A program made the position numbers and the translations under genes. This document shows positions 1 to 8,505 of a stretch of DNA of 58,635 nucleotides, piece by piece (position 1 is the stretch's first letter; each line of letters begins with the position of its first letter). The notes below the pieces were generated by a model. That model worked only from the letters and a program-made list of their open reading frames with translations, searched no databases and was not told where the DNA came from. Where the stretch lies: positions 1-58,635 of the forward strand of contig CAIUEQ010000126.1 of assembly GCA_903898215.1 (NCBI GenBank). Reading direction: 5' to 3'. Source of the stretch: an uncultured Bacteroidota bacterium (GTDB lineage Bacteria; Bacteroidota; Bacteroidia; UKL13-3).

Positions 1-32
1 AACCTTCAATCATAAATTTATAGATATTCAAA

Positions 33-54
33 AAATATGACCTCTCTCATATTT
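33..54 (-). terminator. Probable intrinsic terminator of the Crp/Fnr gene
   Basis: An 8-bp inverted repeat (AAATATGA / TCATATTT) encloses a 6-base loop just past the stop codon at 63. On the minus strand the second arm runs into six T residues, as expected of a rho-independent terminator. The stem is A+T-rich, so its strength is uncertain. Confidence 0.5.
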
Positions 55-62
55 ACAAAAAT

Positions 63-776
63 TTAGTCTTCAATATTACTTTCTTTAATTAATTTTTTGA
101 TGTTAAGAATTTTTATTTTCTTTTTTTCGAGCCCAATCAACCCTTCATCGCGAAGGCCATAAAGAAGTCGGATTGCTGTTTCGGTAGACATGCCGGCAAT
201 ATTGGCAATATCTTCACGAGTCATTACAACATTTATAGTTTGATTATCTTCCTCTGTTCCAAAAAGTTCATTTAATAAAAGTAAGGTTTCTGCAATTCTG
301 TTTCGTGTAGGTTTTTGAATGATCTCCACAATTTTTGTTTCAGCAGCACCTAATTTATCGCTTAACAGTTTCATTAAATTCATAGAAACCGAAGGATTGT
401 TTTTCATCAGTTCAAAAAAAGTATCTTTTGATAAAAAACACAAAACTGAATCTTCTAAAGTTTCGGCAGTAGCATTATAGTTGCTTCCGCTAATTAATGA
501 ACGATAGCCAAGAATATCACCTTCTTTGGCTAACCGTAAGATTTGTTCTTTTGCGTTTGAGCCCAACTTTTGAACTTTAACCTTTCCTGAATACACAATA
601 TAAATTCCCAAAGGCCTTTGTCCAACGTTAAAAATAATTTTCCCCTTTTTGAATTCTAAATGGTTTTTATTGTGATTTAAGCATTGAACGTCTTCGGGGC
701 GGAGGTTATTGAAAACGCTCAATTTTCTCATTAAACATGAGCCACAATCAAGAGGGTATTCTTTATTTACAGACAT
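63..776 (-). CDS. Crp/Fnr family transcriptional regulator
   Basis: A 237-residue cytoplasmic DNA-binding regulator. A cyclic-nucleotide-binding-like beta-roll spans about residues 20-140, with the typical GxYIVYSGKVKV and EGDILGYRSL stretches. A C-terminal winged helix (about 155-230) carries the recognition segment TREDIANIAGMSTETAIRLL. Cysteines C11 and C14 (CGSC) sit in front of the sensor domain, with C32 further on. Such an N-terminal Cys pair is common in Bacteroidota members and could bind a metal or Fe-S cluster, but it is not the full four-Cys arrangement of E. coli FNR. The ATG at 776 fits the family length. The gene is monocistronic, divergent from the polysaccharide operon, and followed by a hairpin with a T run. 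The ligand cannot be read from sequence. Confidence 0.9.
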   Translation of the reverse strand: MSVNKEYPLDCGSCLMRKLSVFNNLRPEDVQCLNHNKNHLEFKKGKIIFNVGQRPLGIYIVYSGKVKVQKLGSNAKEQILRLAKEGDILGYRSLISGSNYNATAETLEDSVLCFLSKDTFFELMKNNPSVSMNLMKLLSDKLGAAETKIVEIIQKPTRNRIAETLLLLNELFGTEEDNQTINVVMTREDIANIAGMSTETAIRLLYGLRDEGLIGLEKKKIKILNIKKLIKESNIED

Positions 777-840
777 TAAAAATTTGAGTAAACCAATTAA
801 AACAAGTGATATTATAAATGTTTTTATCTTGCTACGAATA

Positions 841-848
841 TAGTTTTG
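841..848 (+). promoter_or_regulatory. Candidate -7 box (TAnnTTTG) before the polysaccharide operon
   Basis: TAGTTTTG matches the Bacteroidota sigma consensus TAnnTTTG and lies 48 bases before the ATG at 897, in the 120-base divergent region. No good TTTG-type -33 box stands 19-21 bases upstream, so this is tentative. Confidence 0.3.
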
Positions 849-896
849 TAAAGCAATTTATTATCATTGTGGCATAAATAGAATAGTCATAAACTT

Positions 897-1940
897 ATGT
901 TAATGCCCCAAGTTGCCGTTATTGTTTTAAATTATAATGGCATGCAGTTTTTAGAAAAGTGTTTTGATAGCTTAAAGGCAAGCACTTATAGCAATGTTGA
1001 ATTATTGATGTATGATAATTTTTCTAATGATGAAAGTGTAAAATTCATCAAAGAAAAATATCCAGATGTGAAGATTGTTCAGTCGTTTATTAATGGGGGG
1101 TATAGTCGTGCCTACAATGAAGCCATTAAACATACTAAAGCAAAATATTCGGTTTTATTAAATAATGATGTTGAGGTTGAGCCAAACTGGTTGGAACCAT
1201 TGGTTGAAGCAGCAGAGGCTGACGATAAAATTGCAGCCCTACAACCAAAATTAATTTGGCTACTTGATAGAAAACGTTTTGAGTATGCAGGATCTTCTGG
1301 TGGCGAAATGGACAAATATGGCTATCCATTTTTAAGAGGAAGAATTTTTTCTACAATTGAATTTGATAACGGACAATACGATGATGTGAAAGAAATTTTT
1401 TGGGCAAGCGGTGCCGCATTATTTGTTCGAACTGAAGTTTTTACTCAGAGCATCGGGCTTGATGAAACCTTTGTTCATCACATGGAAGAAATTGATATGT
1501 GCTGGCGTTTTCATTTGTTGGGATATAAAATTAAAGTTATTCCAACATCGGTAGTAGCGCATTATGGAGGAGCTACAATTATCAGTGATAGCTTTAAAAA
1601 AATGTACTGGAATCACCGGAATGCTATGTTTATGCTTTTTAAAAATCTCGACCATAACGACCTGGCAAAAATTCTATCCATTCATATTTTGTTTGATATT
1701 GCAACAATTTTTCATTCTATTTTTAACCTAACGTTTAAACGCGGAATAGCTGTAATATATGCTTACATGTGGTTGTTTATCAATTTTAAATTGCTCATTC
1801 AAAAAAGGAATGAAGTACAACACATGCGAAAAGAAAGTGATGGTTCAGCAATGAAATTATTGTTTCAAAAAAGTATTGTTATTCAATATTTTTTAAGAAA
1901 GAAAAAAACCTATTCGGAAGTAATTAAAACAACACATTAA
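897..1940 (+). CDS. GT2 glycosyltransferase, rhamnosyltransferase-like
   Basis: A 347-residue GT-A fold transferase. It starts with VAVIVLNYNG, the nucleotide-binding beginning of GT2 enzymes. LLNNDVEVEP (about residue 85) is the DxD-like metal and sugar-nucleotide site, and a later ASGAALFVR...HMEEIDMCWR segment is typical of WbbL-like rhamnosyltransferases. A hydrophobic stretch near residues 255-300 may attach it to the inner face of the cytoplasmic membrane. It is followed after 3 bases by rfbC, and rfbD lies in the same cluster, so dTDP-rhamnose or a related deoxysugar is a reasonable donor (inference). ATG 897 and ATG 903 are both possible starts. Confidence 0.88.
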   Translation: MLMPQVAVIVLNYNGMQFLEKCFDSLKASTYSNVELLMYDNFSNDESVKFIKEKYPDVKIVQSFINGGYSRAYNEAIKHTKAKYSVLLNNDVEVEPNWLEPLVEAAEADDKIAALQPKLIWLLDRKRFEYAGSSGGEMDKYGYPFLRGRIFSTIEFDNGQYDDVKEIFWASGAALFVRTEVFTQSIGLDETFVHHMEEIDMCWRFHLLGYKIKVIPTSVVAHYGGATIISDSFKKMYWNHRNAMFMLFKNLDHNDLAKILSIHILFDIATIFHSIFNLTFKRGIAVIYAYMWLFINFKLLIQKRNEVQHMRKESDGSAMKLLFQKSIVIQYFLRKKKTYSEVIKTTH

Positions 1941-1943
1941 AAA

Positions 1944-2510
1944 ATGGAACTCAAAAAAGTAAGCGAACATTTAAATGGCATCGTAGTAATTATGCCTGAA
2001 GTTTTTCAAGATGAAAGAGGATTTTTCCTTGAATCGTACAGAGCCGATCAATTTAAAAACATGGATCTCGATTTACATTTTGTTCAGGAAAACCATTCAG
2101 GTTCTGTAAAAAATGTTTTGCGCGGATTACATTTCCAATGGGAGCCACCAATGGGAAAGTTGATGCGTGTTACAGCGGGTGAGGCATTTTTGGTTGCGGT
2201 TGATATTCGTAAAGGATCGCCAACAATTGGAAAATGGTTTGGAGAAATTGTAAGCGCTAAAAACAGAAAACAAATTTGGGCTCCTGCAGGATTTGCTCGT
2301 GGATTTTGTGTGTTAAGTGATTTTGCAGAATTGCAATACATGACAACCGGTGTTTATAGCAATAAGGCAGAGTCGGGTATTTTGTGGAATGATCCTGAAA
2401 TTGGAATTGAGTGGCCGGTAACAAATCCGATACTTTCTGGTAAAGATGAAAAGGCTCAAACATTAAGTGAATGGATGAGCAAACCTGATTCGGATAATTT
2501 TAAATATTAA
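1944..2510 (+). CDS. rfbC: dTDP-4-dehydrorhamnose 3,5-epimerase
   Basis: A 188-residue cupin-fold epimerase that converts dTDP-4-keto-6-deoxyglucose to dTDP-4-keto-rhamnose. The family signature FQDERGFFLESYR opens the protein. LRGLHFQ supplies the catalytic base H63, and QYMTTGVY holds the active-site tyrosine. The usual GFAHGF segment reads GFARGF here, with Arg at 119 in place of His. This is a possible change in the pocket and worth remembering if activity is assumed. Length is normal. The start lies 3 bases after the glycosyltransferase stop, so the two genes are probably co-transcribed. rfbA and rfbB, which make the substrate, are not in the window. Confidence 0.93.
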   Translation: MELKKVSEHLNGIVVIMPEVFQDERGFFLESYRADQFKNMDLDLHFVQENHSGSVKNVLRGLHFQWEPPMGKLMRVTAGEAFLVAVDIRKGSPTIGKWFGEIVSAKNRKQIWAPAGFARGFCVLSDFAELQYMTTGVYSNKAESGILWNDPEIGIEWPVTNPILSGKDEKAQTLSEWMSKPDSDNFKY

Positions 2511-2538
2511 TTTCCGTTAACTTTTTAAATATACAAAT

Positions 2539-3507
2539 ATGAAAATTTTAGTTGCAGGCGGAGCAGGATTTATTGGTTCAGTAGTAGTTCCAAAACTTGC
2601 CGACAGAGGTTACGAAGTTGATGTAATTGATTGGTGTTGGTTTGGAAATCATTTGCCAAATAATATCAAACTAATCAAGAAAAACATTTTTGATATTACT
2701 GAGGAAGAACTCAAAGTTTATGATACCGTAATATTTTTAGGTGGAGTGTCGAATGATCCTATGGCAGAGTTTTCTCCAAAAGATAATTTTATTTACAACT
2801 CAGCTTTGCCGGCTTACCTATGTTTTATGGCAAAAAAAGCTAACGTAAAACGCTTTATTTACGCAGGTTCGTGTTCGGTTTATGGTTATACCGTTGATGA
2901 GTTGTATGATGAAGAATCGCCAACAGTATCGGCTTATCCTTATGGAATTTCGAAACTTCAGGGCGAACTTTCTGTGATGCAAATGAAAGACGAAAACCAC
3001 TCGGTTATTTGTTTTCGACAAGGAACGGTATGCGGTTATAGTCCACGAATGAGATTAGATTTGGTAATCAATACCATGTTTAAAAATGCAATTAGTTTAG
3101 GGCAAATCACTTTGAACAACCCCGCAATTTGGCGACCAATTGTAAGTCTTCATGATCTTTCGGATGCTTACATACGTGCGGTTGAAGCAAGTGATGAAAT
3201 TTCTGGTGTGTTTAATATTTCATCGGCAAATTATACACTCGGTCAGCTTGGAGATATTGTTAAAGAACGTATCGAAGCGCAAACAGGGAAGGCAATCAAA
3301 ATGCAAATAAATCATAATAAAGATTTTAGAAATTATAAAGTGAGTTGCGATAAAGCTGCGCGTGTTTTGGGTTATGTGCCAAAAGATGATGCAGGAGCAA
3401 TCGTTGACAATCTCTTTGCGAACTATGAAAAGTTCAAAGATTTTGAAAATCCAGAGTATTACAATATCCAAATATTTAAAAATATTAAAGACCAGATGGC
3501 AGTGTAA
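2539..3507 (+). CDS. NAD-dependent epimerase/dehydratase (extended SDR)
   Basis: A 322-residue nucleotide-sugar-modifying SDR. The Rossmann signature GGAGFIG occupies residues 7-13, and SCSVYG with YPYGISK gives the catalytic Ser/Tyr-xxx-Lys set (Y135, K139). It resembles NAD-dependent nucleoside-diphosphate-sugar epimerases and dehydratases but is not recognisably RfbB. Lying between rfbC and rfbD in one operon, it probably makes or alters another activated sugar for the same polysaccharide. The exact reaction cannot be assigned from sequence. A 28-base gap separates it from rfbC, and a 64-base gap containing a hairpin separates it from rfbD. Confidence 0.85.
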   Translation: MKILVAGGAGFIGSVVVPKLADRGYEVDVIDWCWFGNHLPNNIKLIKKNIFDITEEELKVYDTVIFLGGVSNDPMAEFSPKDNFIYNSALPAYLCFMAKKANVKRFIYAGSCSVYGYTVDELYDEESPTVSAYPYGISKLQGELSVMQMKDENHSVICFRQGTVCGYSPRMRLDLVINTMFKNAISLGQITLNNPAIWRPIVSLHDLSDAYIRAVEASDEISGVFNISSANYTLGQLGDIVKERIEAQTGKAIKMQINHNKDFRNYKVSCDKAARVLGYVPKDDAGAIVDNLFANYEKFKDFENPEYYNIQIFKNIKDQMAV

Positions 3508-3516
3508 ATTGGTTTT

Positions 3517-3540
3517 CGGTTCACAGATCACAGTGAACTG
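3517..3540. repeat. Intergenic hairpin between the SDR gene and rfbD
   Basis: CGGTTCAC and GTGAACTG form an 8-bp stem (one G-T pair) around an 8-base loop. GTGAACTG recurs directly at 3548-3555. The element fills much of the short gap inside an operon. There is no T run, so it looks more like a small dispersed repeat or an mRNA-processing hairpin than a terminator. Confidence 0.5.
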
Positions 3541-3571
3541 TTAACCGTGAACTGATAACTAAAATACAAAC

Positions 3572-4435
3572 ATGAAAATAGCAGTTACAGGTGCAAACGG
3601 ACAATTAGGTTCTGATATTTGTTCGGTATTAAAACAAGAAGGTCATGAAGTGATTGAACTCAATCATGATGAATTTGATATTATCAATTACGAATTTGTT
3701 TCGGCAATGTTAAATGATGTCAAGCCTGATGTACTTATCAATCCTGCAGCATATCATCATGTTGAAAAATGTCAGAACGATGCTGATATGGCATTTTCAG
3801 TGAATGCAACAGCACCTTTCAACATGGCAAAAATTTGCAAAGAGTTGAATGCTTTATTTATTCATATCAGTACCGATTATGTTTTTGATGGACTGAAAAA
3901 CGCTCCTTATCTTGAAACAGATTGTGCAAATCCTTTAAATAATTATGGCATTTCAAAACTTGCAGGCGAGCAAATGATTGCGACAACAGGTTGCAGATAT
4001 TTAGTTATTCGCACATCCGGTTTGTATGGAGTAAATCCTTGCCGTGCAAAAGGCGGAAAGAATTTTGTGGAGTTGATGTTAAGTTTAGCCGAAGCAGGAA
4101 AACCAATTCGTGTGGTTGATGATGAAAAAGTTTCGCCAACATTTACGCTTGATTTGGCACGTCAAATTTCAACTTTATTAACGATAAAAGATTCGGGAGT
4201 TTGCCATGCAACTGCCGAAGGAAATTGTTCGTGGTACGAGTTTGCTTCAGCAATATTTGAATTGGCGAATATTGATGCAAACCTTAGCAAAGCTGATCCT
4301 TCAGAGTTTGCTATCAAAGTTAACAGACCAAAATATTCAGTACTTGAAAATCATTTTCTTAAATCAAAAAAATTAAATACGATGAGAGAATGGAAAGATT
4401 CGTTGAGAGAATATTTGAGCTTGAGAGGAAAATAA
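3572..4435 (+). CDS. rfbD: dTDP-4-dehydrorhamnose reductase
   Basis: A 287-residue RmlD-type SDR that performs the last step of dTDP-L-rhamnose synthesis with NAD(P)H. TGANGQLGSDI holds the cofactor loop (residues 6-16). HISTDYVFDG (98-107) and NNYGISKLAGE (Y125, K129) are the active-site signatures. A C-terminal substrate domain includes RPKYSVL. Length is normal. It closes the four-gene sugar operon. Downstream, 4436-4711 (276 bases up to carB) holds no gene or RNA that I can see, only a weak AGTC(T)TGTT...AACAGACT hairpin at 4461-4482. Confidence 0.93.
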   Translation: MKIAVTGANGQLGSDICSVLKQEGHEVIELNHDEFDIINYEFVSAMLNDVKPDVLINPAAYHHVEKCQNDADMAFSVNATAPFNMAKICKELNALFIHISTDYVFDGLKNAPYLETDCANPLNNYGISKLAGEQMIATTGCRYLVIRTSGLYGVNPCRAKGGKNFVELMLSLAEAGKPIRVVDDEKVSPTFTLDLARQISTLLTIKDSGVCHATAEGNCSWYEFASAIFELANIDANLSKADPSEFAIKVNRPKYSVLENHFLKSKKLNTMREWKDSLREYLSLRGK

Positions 4436-4711
4436 TTATATAGTACTTCCACCATTTAATAGTCTTGTTAAAACAACAGACTAGAGTCACGCTTGTTAAA
4501 AATTTATCACTAGTTTTTATCATCAAAGCAGCCTCGAACAACGAAAGGCTAGAAACGTGTTTTGCGTTTAAGTTTTCAAACTAAAAAATTTCCTAAACAA
4601 AATTATTCACACACCCTGCTACTTCCAATTAATCCATTATTTTTGCCCAATTTTAGATGATGCTTTGATTTTTTGATCATCTACATACCACCATTTTTGC
4701 AAAGTATAATT

Positions 4712-7555
4712 ATGCCAAAAGACAGCAGTATAAAATCAGTATTAATCATTGGAAGCGGTCCAATAATTATCGGACAAGCATGTGAGTTTGACTATTCGGG
4801 AAGCCAGGCTTCTCGCTCTTTAAAAGAAGAAGGAATCAAAGTTTCATTGATCAATTCGAATCCGGCAACTATTATGACAGATCCTGTTACGGCAGATCAT
4901 GTTTACTTGTGGCCGCTTACTTCCGAGAGTATTGAAAAAATATTACAGGAGCAAAAAGACCTGTCCCGAGATGGTCGAGGGATTGATGCTGTACTTCCAA
5001 CTATGGGAGGACAAACAGCATTAAACCTTGCTATCGAATGCGAAGAGTTGGGAATTTGGGAAAAGTATAATGTGCGTATGATAGGAGTGGATACACAAGC
5101 AATTGAAACTACAGAAAACCGCGAAAAATTTCGTCAGAAAATGATCGAGATTGGAGTGGGTGTTGCACCATCTCGCACAGCAAATTCGTTTTTGGAAGGA
5201 AAAGAAATTGCACAGGAAATAGGTTTTCCTTTAGTAATTCGACCTTCGTATACTTTGGGTGGAACAGGAGGAGGTTTTGTATGGAAAAAAGAAGAGTTAG
5301 ACAATGCTCTTCAAAGAGGTTTATCTGCATCGCCAACTCATGAAGTGCTTGTTGAAAAAGCAGTGTTCGGATGGAAAGAATATGAGCTGGAATTGTTGCG
5401 TGATAAAAATGATAATGTTGCTGTGATTTGTGTGATAGAGAATTTTGATCCGATGGGAATTCACACCGGAGACTCAATAACTGTTGCACCTGCAATGACT
5501 TTGAGTGACTCATGTTACCAACATATGCGCGACCTTGCAATTTTGATGATGCGCAGTATAGGAAACTTTAGTGGTGGGTGTAATGTGCAATTTTCGGTGA
5601 ACCCCGAAGATGAAAGTATCATTGCAATTGAAATAAATCCTCGTGTTTCTCGCTCATCAGCACTTGCTTCAAAAGCAACGGGTTATCCTATTGCAAAAAT
5701 TGCTGCAAAGCTTGCCATTGGGTATCATCTTGATGAACTAAAAAATCCTGTTACAAAAACAACATCAGCTTATTTTGAACCTGCATTGGATTATGTAATT
5801 GTAAAAATACCACGCTGGAATTTTGATAAATTTAAAGGTGCTGATAAAACACTCGGCCTTCAAATGAAATCTGTTGGTGAGGTGATGGCAATCGGAAGAA
5901 CATTTATCGAGGCATTGCAGAAGGCTTGTCAGAGTTTGGAAATAAAGCGAAATGGTTTAGGTGCCGATGGCTATGAAAGTAAAAAGTTAGACGATATTTT
6001 AGAGAAATTGCAAAATCCTTCATGGGATAGATTGTTTGCCGTAAAAGATGCTTTGAGTTTGGGTGTGCCAATTTCATCTGTAGAAAAAATCACAAAAATT
6101 GATCGTTGGTTTCTTACCCAAATTAGTGATTTGGTTCGAATAGAAACTGATACCAGACGTTTTCATTTGAACAATATTCCTTCAGAATTGATGCTTGAGT
6201 TAAAGCAAAAAGGATACAGCGATGTACAAATTGCGTGGCTTCTGGGAGCTGATACAACTGAAGATGATGTTCGGGCTCTACGAAAAGGAATGGGTATTAT
6301 CAGAAGTTATAAAACAGTTGATACATGTGCTGCAGAATTTACTTCACCAACAAATTATTTTTACTCAACATACGATGGCGAAAATGAAAGCATTGTAAGC
6401 GATAAGAAAAAAATTATTGTACTTGGATCTGGTCCGAACCGCATTGGGCAAGGTATTGAATTCGATTATTGTTGCACACATGGATTGCTTGCAGCAAAAG
6501 AATGTGGTTATGAAGCCATCATGCTAAACTGTAATCCTGAAACAGTTTCTACAGATTTTGATATGGCCGATAAATTATATTTTGAGCCTGTATTTTGGGA
6601 GCATTTGATGGACATTATTGAACACGAAAAACCGGAAGGTGTTTTGGTTCAACTTGGAGGACAAACAGCTTTAAAACTGGCAAAGAAATTAAAAGAAAAC
6701 AGAATTAAAATTATAGGAACAGATTATGAAAGCATGGACTTATCAGAAGACCGTGGTTCGTTCTCAGATTTACTAAAAGAGTTAAACATTCCTTATCCAA
6801 ATTATGGTGTTGCTGAAGATGCTGACGAGGCAATAAAAGTTGCTAAAGTTGTTGGCTATCCGGTGCTTGTGCGTCCATCTTATGTATTAGGCGGACAAGG
6901 AATGAAGATTGTTATCAATGATGAAGATTTAGAAAAAGCGGTAATAGATTTGCTTGGAGAACTTCCAGGAAATCGTGTATTAATTGATCATTTTTTAGAT
7001 AGAGCAGAAGAGGCAGAAGTTGATTTAATATGTGATGGTGAAGATGTTCATATCATCGGAATGATGGAACATATTGAGCCTGCAGGAATTCACTCTGGCG
7101 ATTCGAATGCTGTGTTGCCACCATTTAGTTTAAGCGAAAACGTAAAAAAGCAAATGGAAGATTATGCTACCAACCTTGCTTTTAAAATGAATATTCGAGG
7201 CTTATTAAATATTCAATTCGCGATAAAAAACGAAAAAGTATATGTGATAGAAGCCAATCCTCGTGCATCACGAACAGTTCCTTTTATTGCAAAAGCATAC
7301 CAAATTCCATACATCAATATTGCAACAAAAGTGATGTTGGGAACTCACAAATTGAAAGACTTTACCTTTGAAAGAAAACTTGTTGGTTTTGCAATAAAAG
7401 AACCGGTTTTTTCATTTGATAAATTCCCTGATGTAAACAAAGAGCTCGGACCTGAAATGAAATCAACAGGTGAAGCTATAAGGTTTATCAAAGATCTACA
7501 CGATCCAATCTTCCGTCAATGGACGAAAGAAAAGAGCATGTATCTGAGCAAATAA
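4712..7555 (+). CDS. carB: Carbamoyl-phosphate synthase large subunit without allosteric domain
   Basis: This enzyme makes carbamoyl phosphate from glutamine-derived ammonia, bicarbonate and 2 ATP for arginine and pyrimidine synthesis. Two homologous ATP-grasp halves are visible: the first opens with VLIIGSGPIIIGQACEFDYS and the second, near residue 565, with IIVLGSGPNRIGQGIEFDY. Each carries a GGQTAL motif and an RPSYxLGG(T/Q)G loop. The protein ends after 947 residues, close to where the regulatory MGS-like domain of the 1073-residue E. coli enzyme begins, so the IMP/UMP/ornithine-sensing domain is absent. The ATG at 4712 is preferred over the in-frame TTG at 4673, because MPKDSSIKSVLIIGSGP is the normal N terminus. 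No carA is nearby. Confidence 0.96.
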   Translation: MPKDSSIKSVLIIGSGPIIIGQACEFDYSGSQASRSLKEEGIKVSLINSNPATIMTDPVTADHVYLWPLTSESIEKILQEQKDLSRDGRGIDAVLPTMGGQTALNLAIECEELGIWEKYNVRMIGVDTQAIETTENREKFRQKMIEIGVGVAPSRTANSFLEGKEIAQEIGFPLVIRPSYTLGGTGGGFVWKKEELDNALQRGLSASPTHEVLVEKAVFGWKEYELELLRDKNDNVAVICVIENFDPMGIHTGDSITVAPAMTLSDSCYQHMRDLAILMMRSIGNFSGGCNVQFSVNPEDESIIAIEINPRVSRSSALASKATGYPIAKIAAKLAIGYHLDELKNPVTKTTSAYFEPALDYVIVKIPRWNFDKFKGADKTLGLQMKSVGEVMAIGRTFIEALQKACQSLEIKRNGLGADGYESKKLDDILEKLQNPSWDRLFAVKDALSLGVPISSVEKITKIDRWFLTQISDLVRIETDTRRFHLNNIPSELMLELKQKGYSDVQIAWLLGADTTEDDVRALRKGMGIIRSYKTVDTCAAEFTSPTNYFYSTYDGENESIVSDKKKIIVLGSGPNRIGQGIEFDYCCTHGLLAAKECGYEAIMLNCNPETVSTDFDMADKLYFEPVFWEHLMDIIEHEKPEGVLVQLGGQTALKLAKKLKENRIKIIGTDYESMDLSEDRGSFSDLLKELNIPYPNYGVAEDADEAIKVAKVVGYPVLVRPSYVLGGQGMKIVINDEDLEKAVIDLLGELPGNRVLIDHFLDRAEEAEVDLICDGEDVHIIGMMEHIEPAGIHSGDSNAVLPPFSLSENVKKQMEDYATNLAFKMNIRGLLNIQFAIKNEKVYVIEANPRASRTVPFIAKAYQIPYINIATKVMLGTHKLKDFTFERKLVGFAIKEPVFSFDKFPDVNKELGPEMKSTGEAIRFIKDLHDPIFRQWTKEKSMYLSK

Positions 7556-7567
7556 TGAAAACAAATT

Positions 7568-8344
7568 TTACCAGGCGTAGCTAAACATCGAGGGAATATT
7601 GTTTGCGATTTGATTTGCAACTGATGGATTTATAGTATAAGTGTCGGTGGTATTTTGTGTTTTAAAATTAATGCCCTGTATTAATTTTCCATAGTCGCAT
7701 ACCATGTGAATTTCTTGTTGTTGATTTGCTGTTACTGTGAAATTTTGTTGAGGCATTGTAACTTTTCTGCATAATTTATTTGAACCTATTTTAAAAGAGA
7801 ACGGAATATTAGGCAAGCCTGTTTTGTCAAGAGTTGTGTCTGCAAAACCCTGAACATTCATAAATATATAACCTTGTGAAACATTGCCAAACCACATTGA
7901 AGGAGTTTGTGCTGAAAGAACATTTGATGAATCGGAAAACATAGAAGGAGAGTTTGTGTTAGCAATCGAATCTAAACCAATAACAAACGAAACAGAAGTA
8001 TAATTTCCGGCAGGAATACTCCCAACAGCATACGGTTCAGTTTCTGTTTTTTTTAATAAATAAACTCCGGGAAAAGTAACTACTGAACCATCGGTATTTT
8101 GTGCAGTGATTCCAGAAATATAAAACTGAGCAATACTTAAAACAATTTTTCTACCCGAAGCATCAAGGGCGGTATCTCCGTATAAAACCTCCGTGCTGTC
8201 AATATTTGTATGAAGATGAAATAGTAATGAACCTTTTGCAATAGCTTCAGGCGTAAGTGTTGGAGATGAGTCGGTGTTTTTTTTACACGAAAAAAAAATA
8301 GAAAGTAAAGCAAAAAATATAGTTGACGATTTTAGTGATTTCAT
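7568..8344 (-). CDS. MbnP-like lipoprotein (putative copper protein)
   Basis: A 258-residue secreted lipoprotein. A hydrophobic signal ends in a lipobox-like SIFFSC with C20 as the lipidated residue. The body matches the MbnP-like family: FHLHTNIDS near the start, then DASGRKIVLSIAQFYISG, LLKKTE and GNYTSVSFVIGLDS. A late MWFGNVSQGYIF holds the conserved Trp (W151) and Gly-Tyr. C192 and C216 may pair. Known MbnP proteins bind copper through a kynurenine made from a Trp by the MauG-like enzyme MbnH; no MbnH gene is in this window. The ATG at 8344 is chosen over 8407 because it places the signal peptide correctly. It is convergent with carB, 12 bases away. Metal binding is inferred from the family. 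Confidence 0.78.
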   Translation of the reverse strand: MKSLKSSTIFFALLSIFFSCKKNTDSSPTLTPEAIAKGSLLFHLHTNIDSTEVLYGDTALDASGRKIVLSIAQFYISGITAQNTDGSVVTFPGVYLLKKTETEPYAVGSIPAGNYTSVSFVIGLDSIANTNSPSMFSDSSNVLSAQTPSMWFGNVSQGYIFMNVQGFADTTLDKTGLPNIPFSFKIGSNKLCRKVTMPQQNFTVTANQQQEIHMVCDYGKLIQGINFKTQNTTDTYTINPSVANQIANNIPSMFSYAW

Positions 8345-8505
8345 AAATAAAGTTTTGAAAATTGTAGTTAAAAAACAGAATGAATATAAAATAAATAATA
8401 TTGCCATTGAGCAAATGCATGGCGATGTAACGACAAAAGCAAGTGTCGATTAATAGCAATATTTATTAAGATTTTGAAGGCTGATTTAAGAAAATCAGAA
8501 AACAG

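Noticed and set aside
4673..4711. In-frame TTG start adding 13 residues to CarB
   Set aside because: The added residues (MIIYIPPFLQSII) do not resemble any CarB N terminus, whereas the ATG at 4712 gives the standard beginning.
4436..4711. Possible tRNA or riboswitch before carB
   Set aside because: No cloverleaf, no PurR- or PyrR-type leader and no strong terminator/antiterminator pair could be drawn; only a weak bulged hairpin is visible.
5109..5540. 143-codon antisense frame inside carB
   Set aside because: It overlaps a conserved coding region on the other strand, has no recognisable domain and reads like a shadow of carB codons.
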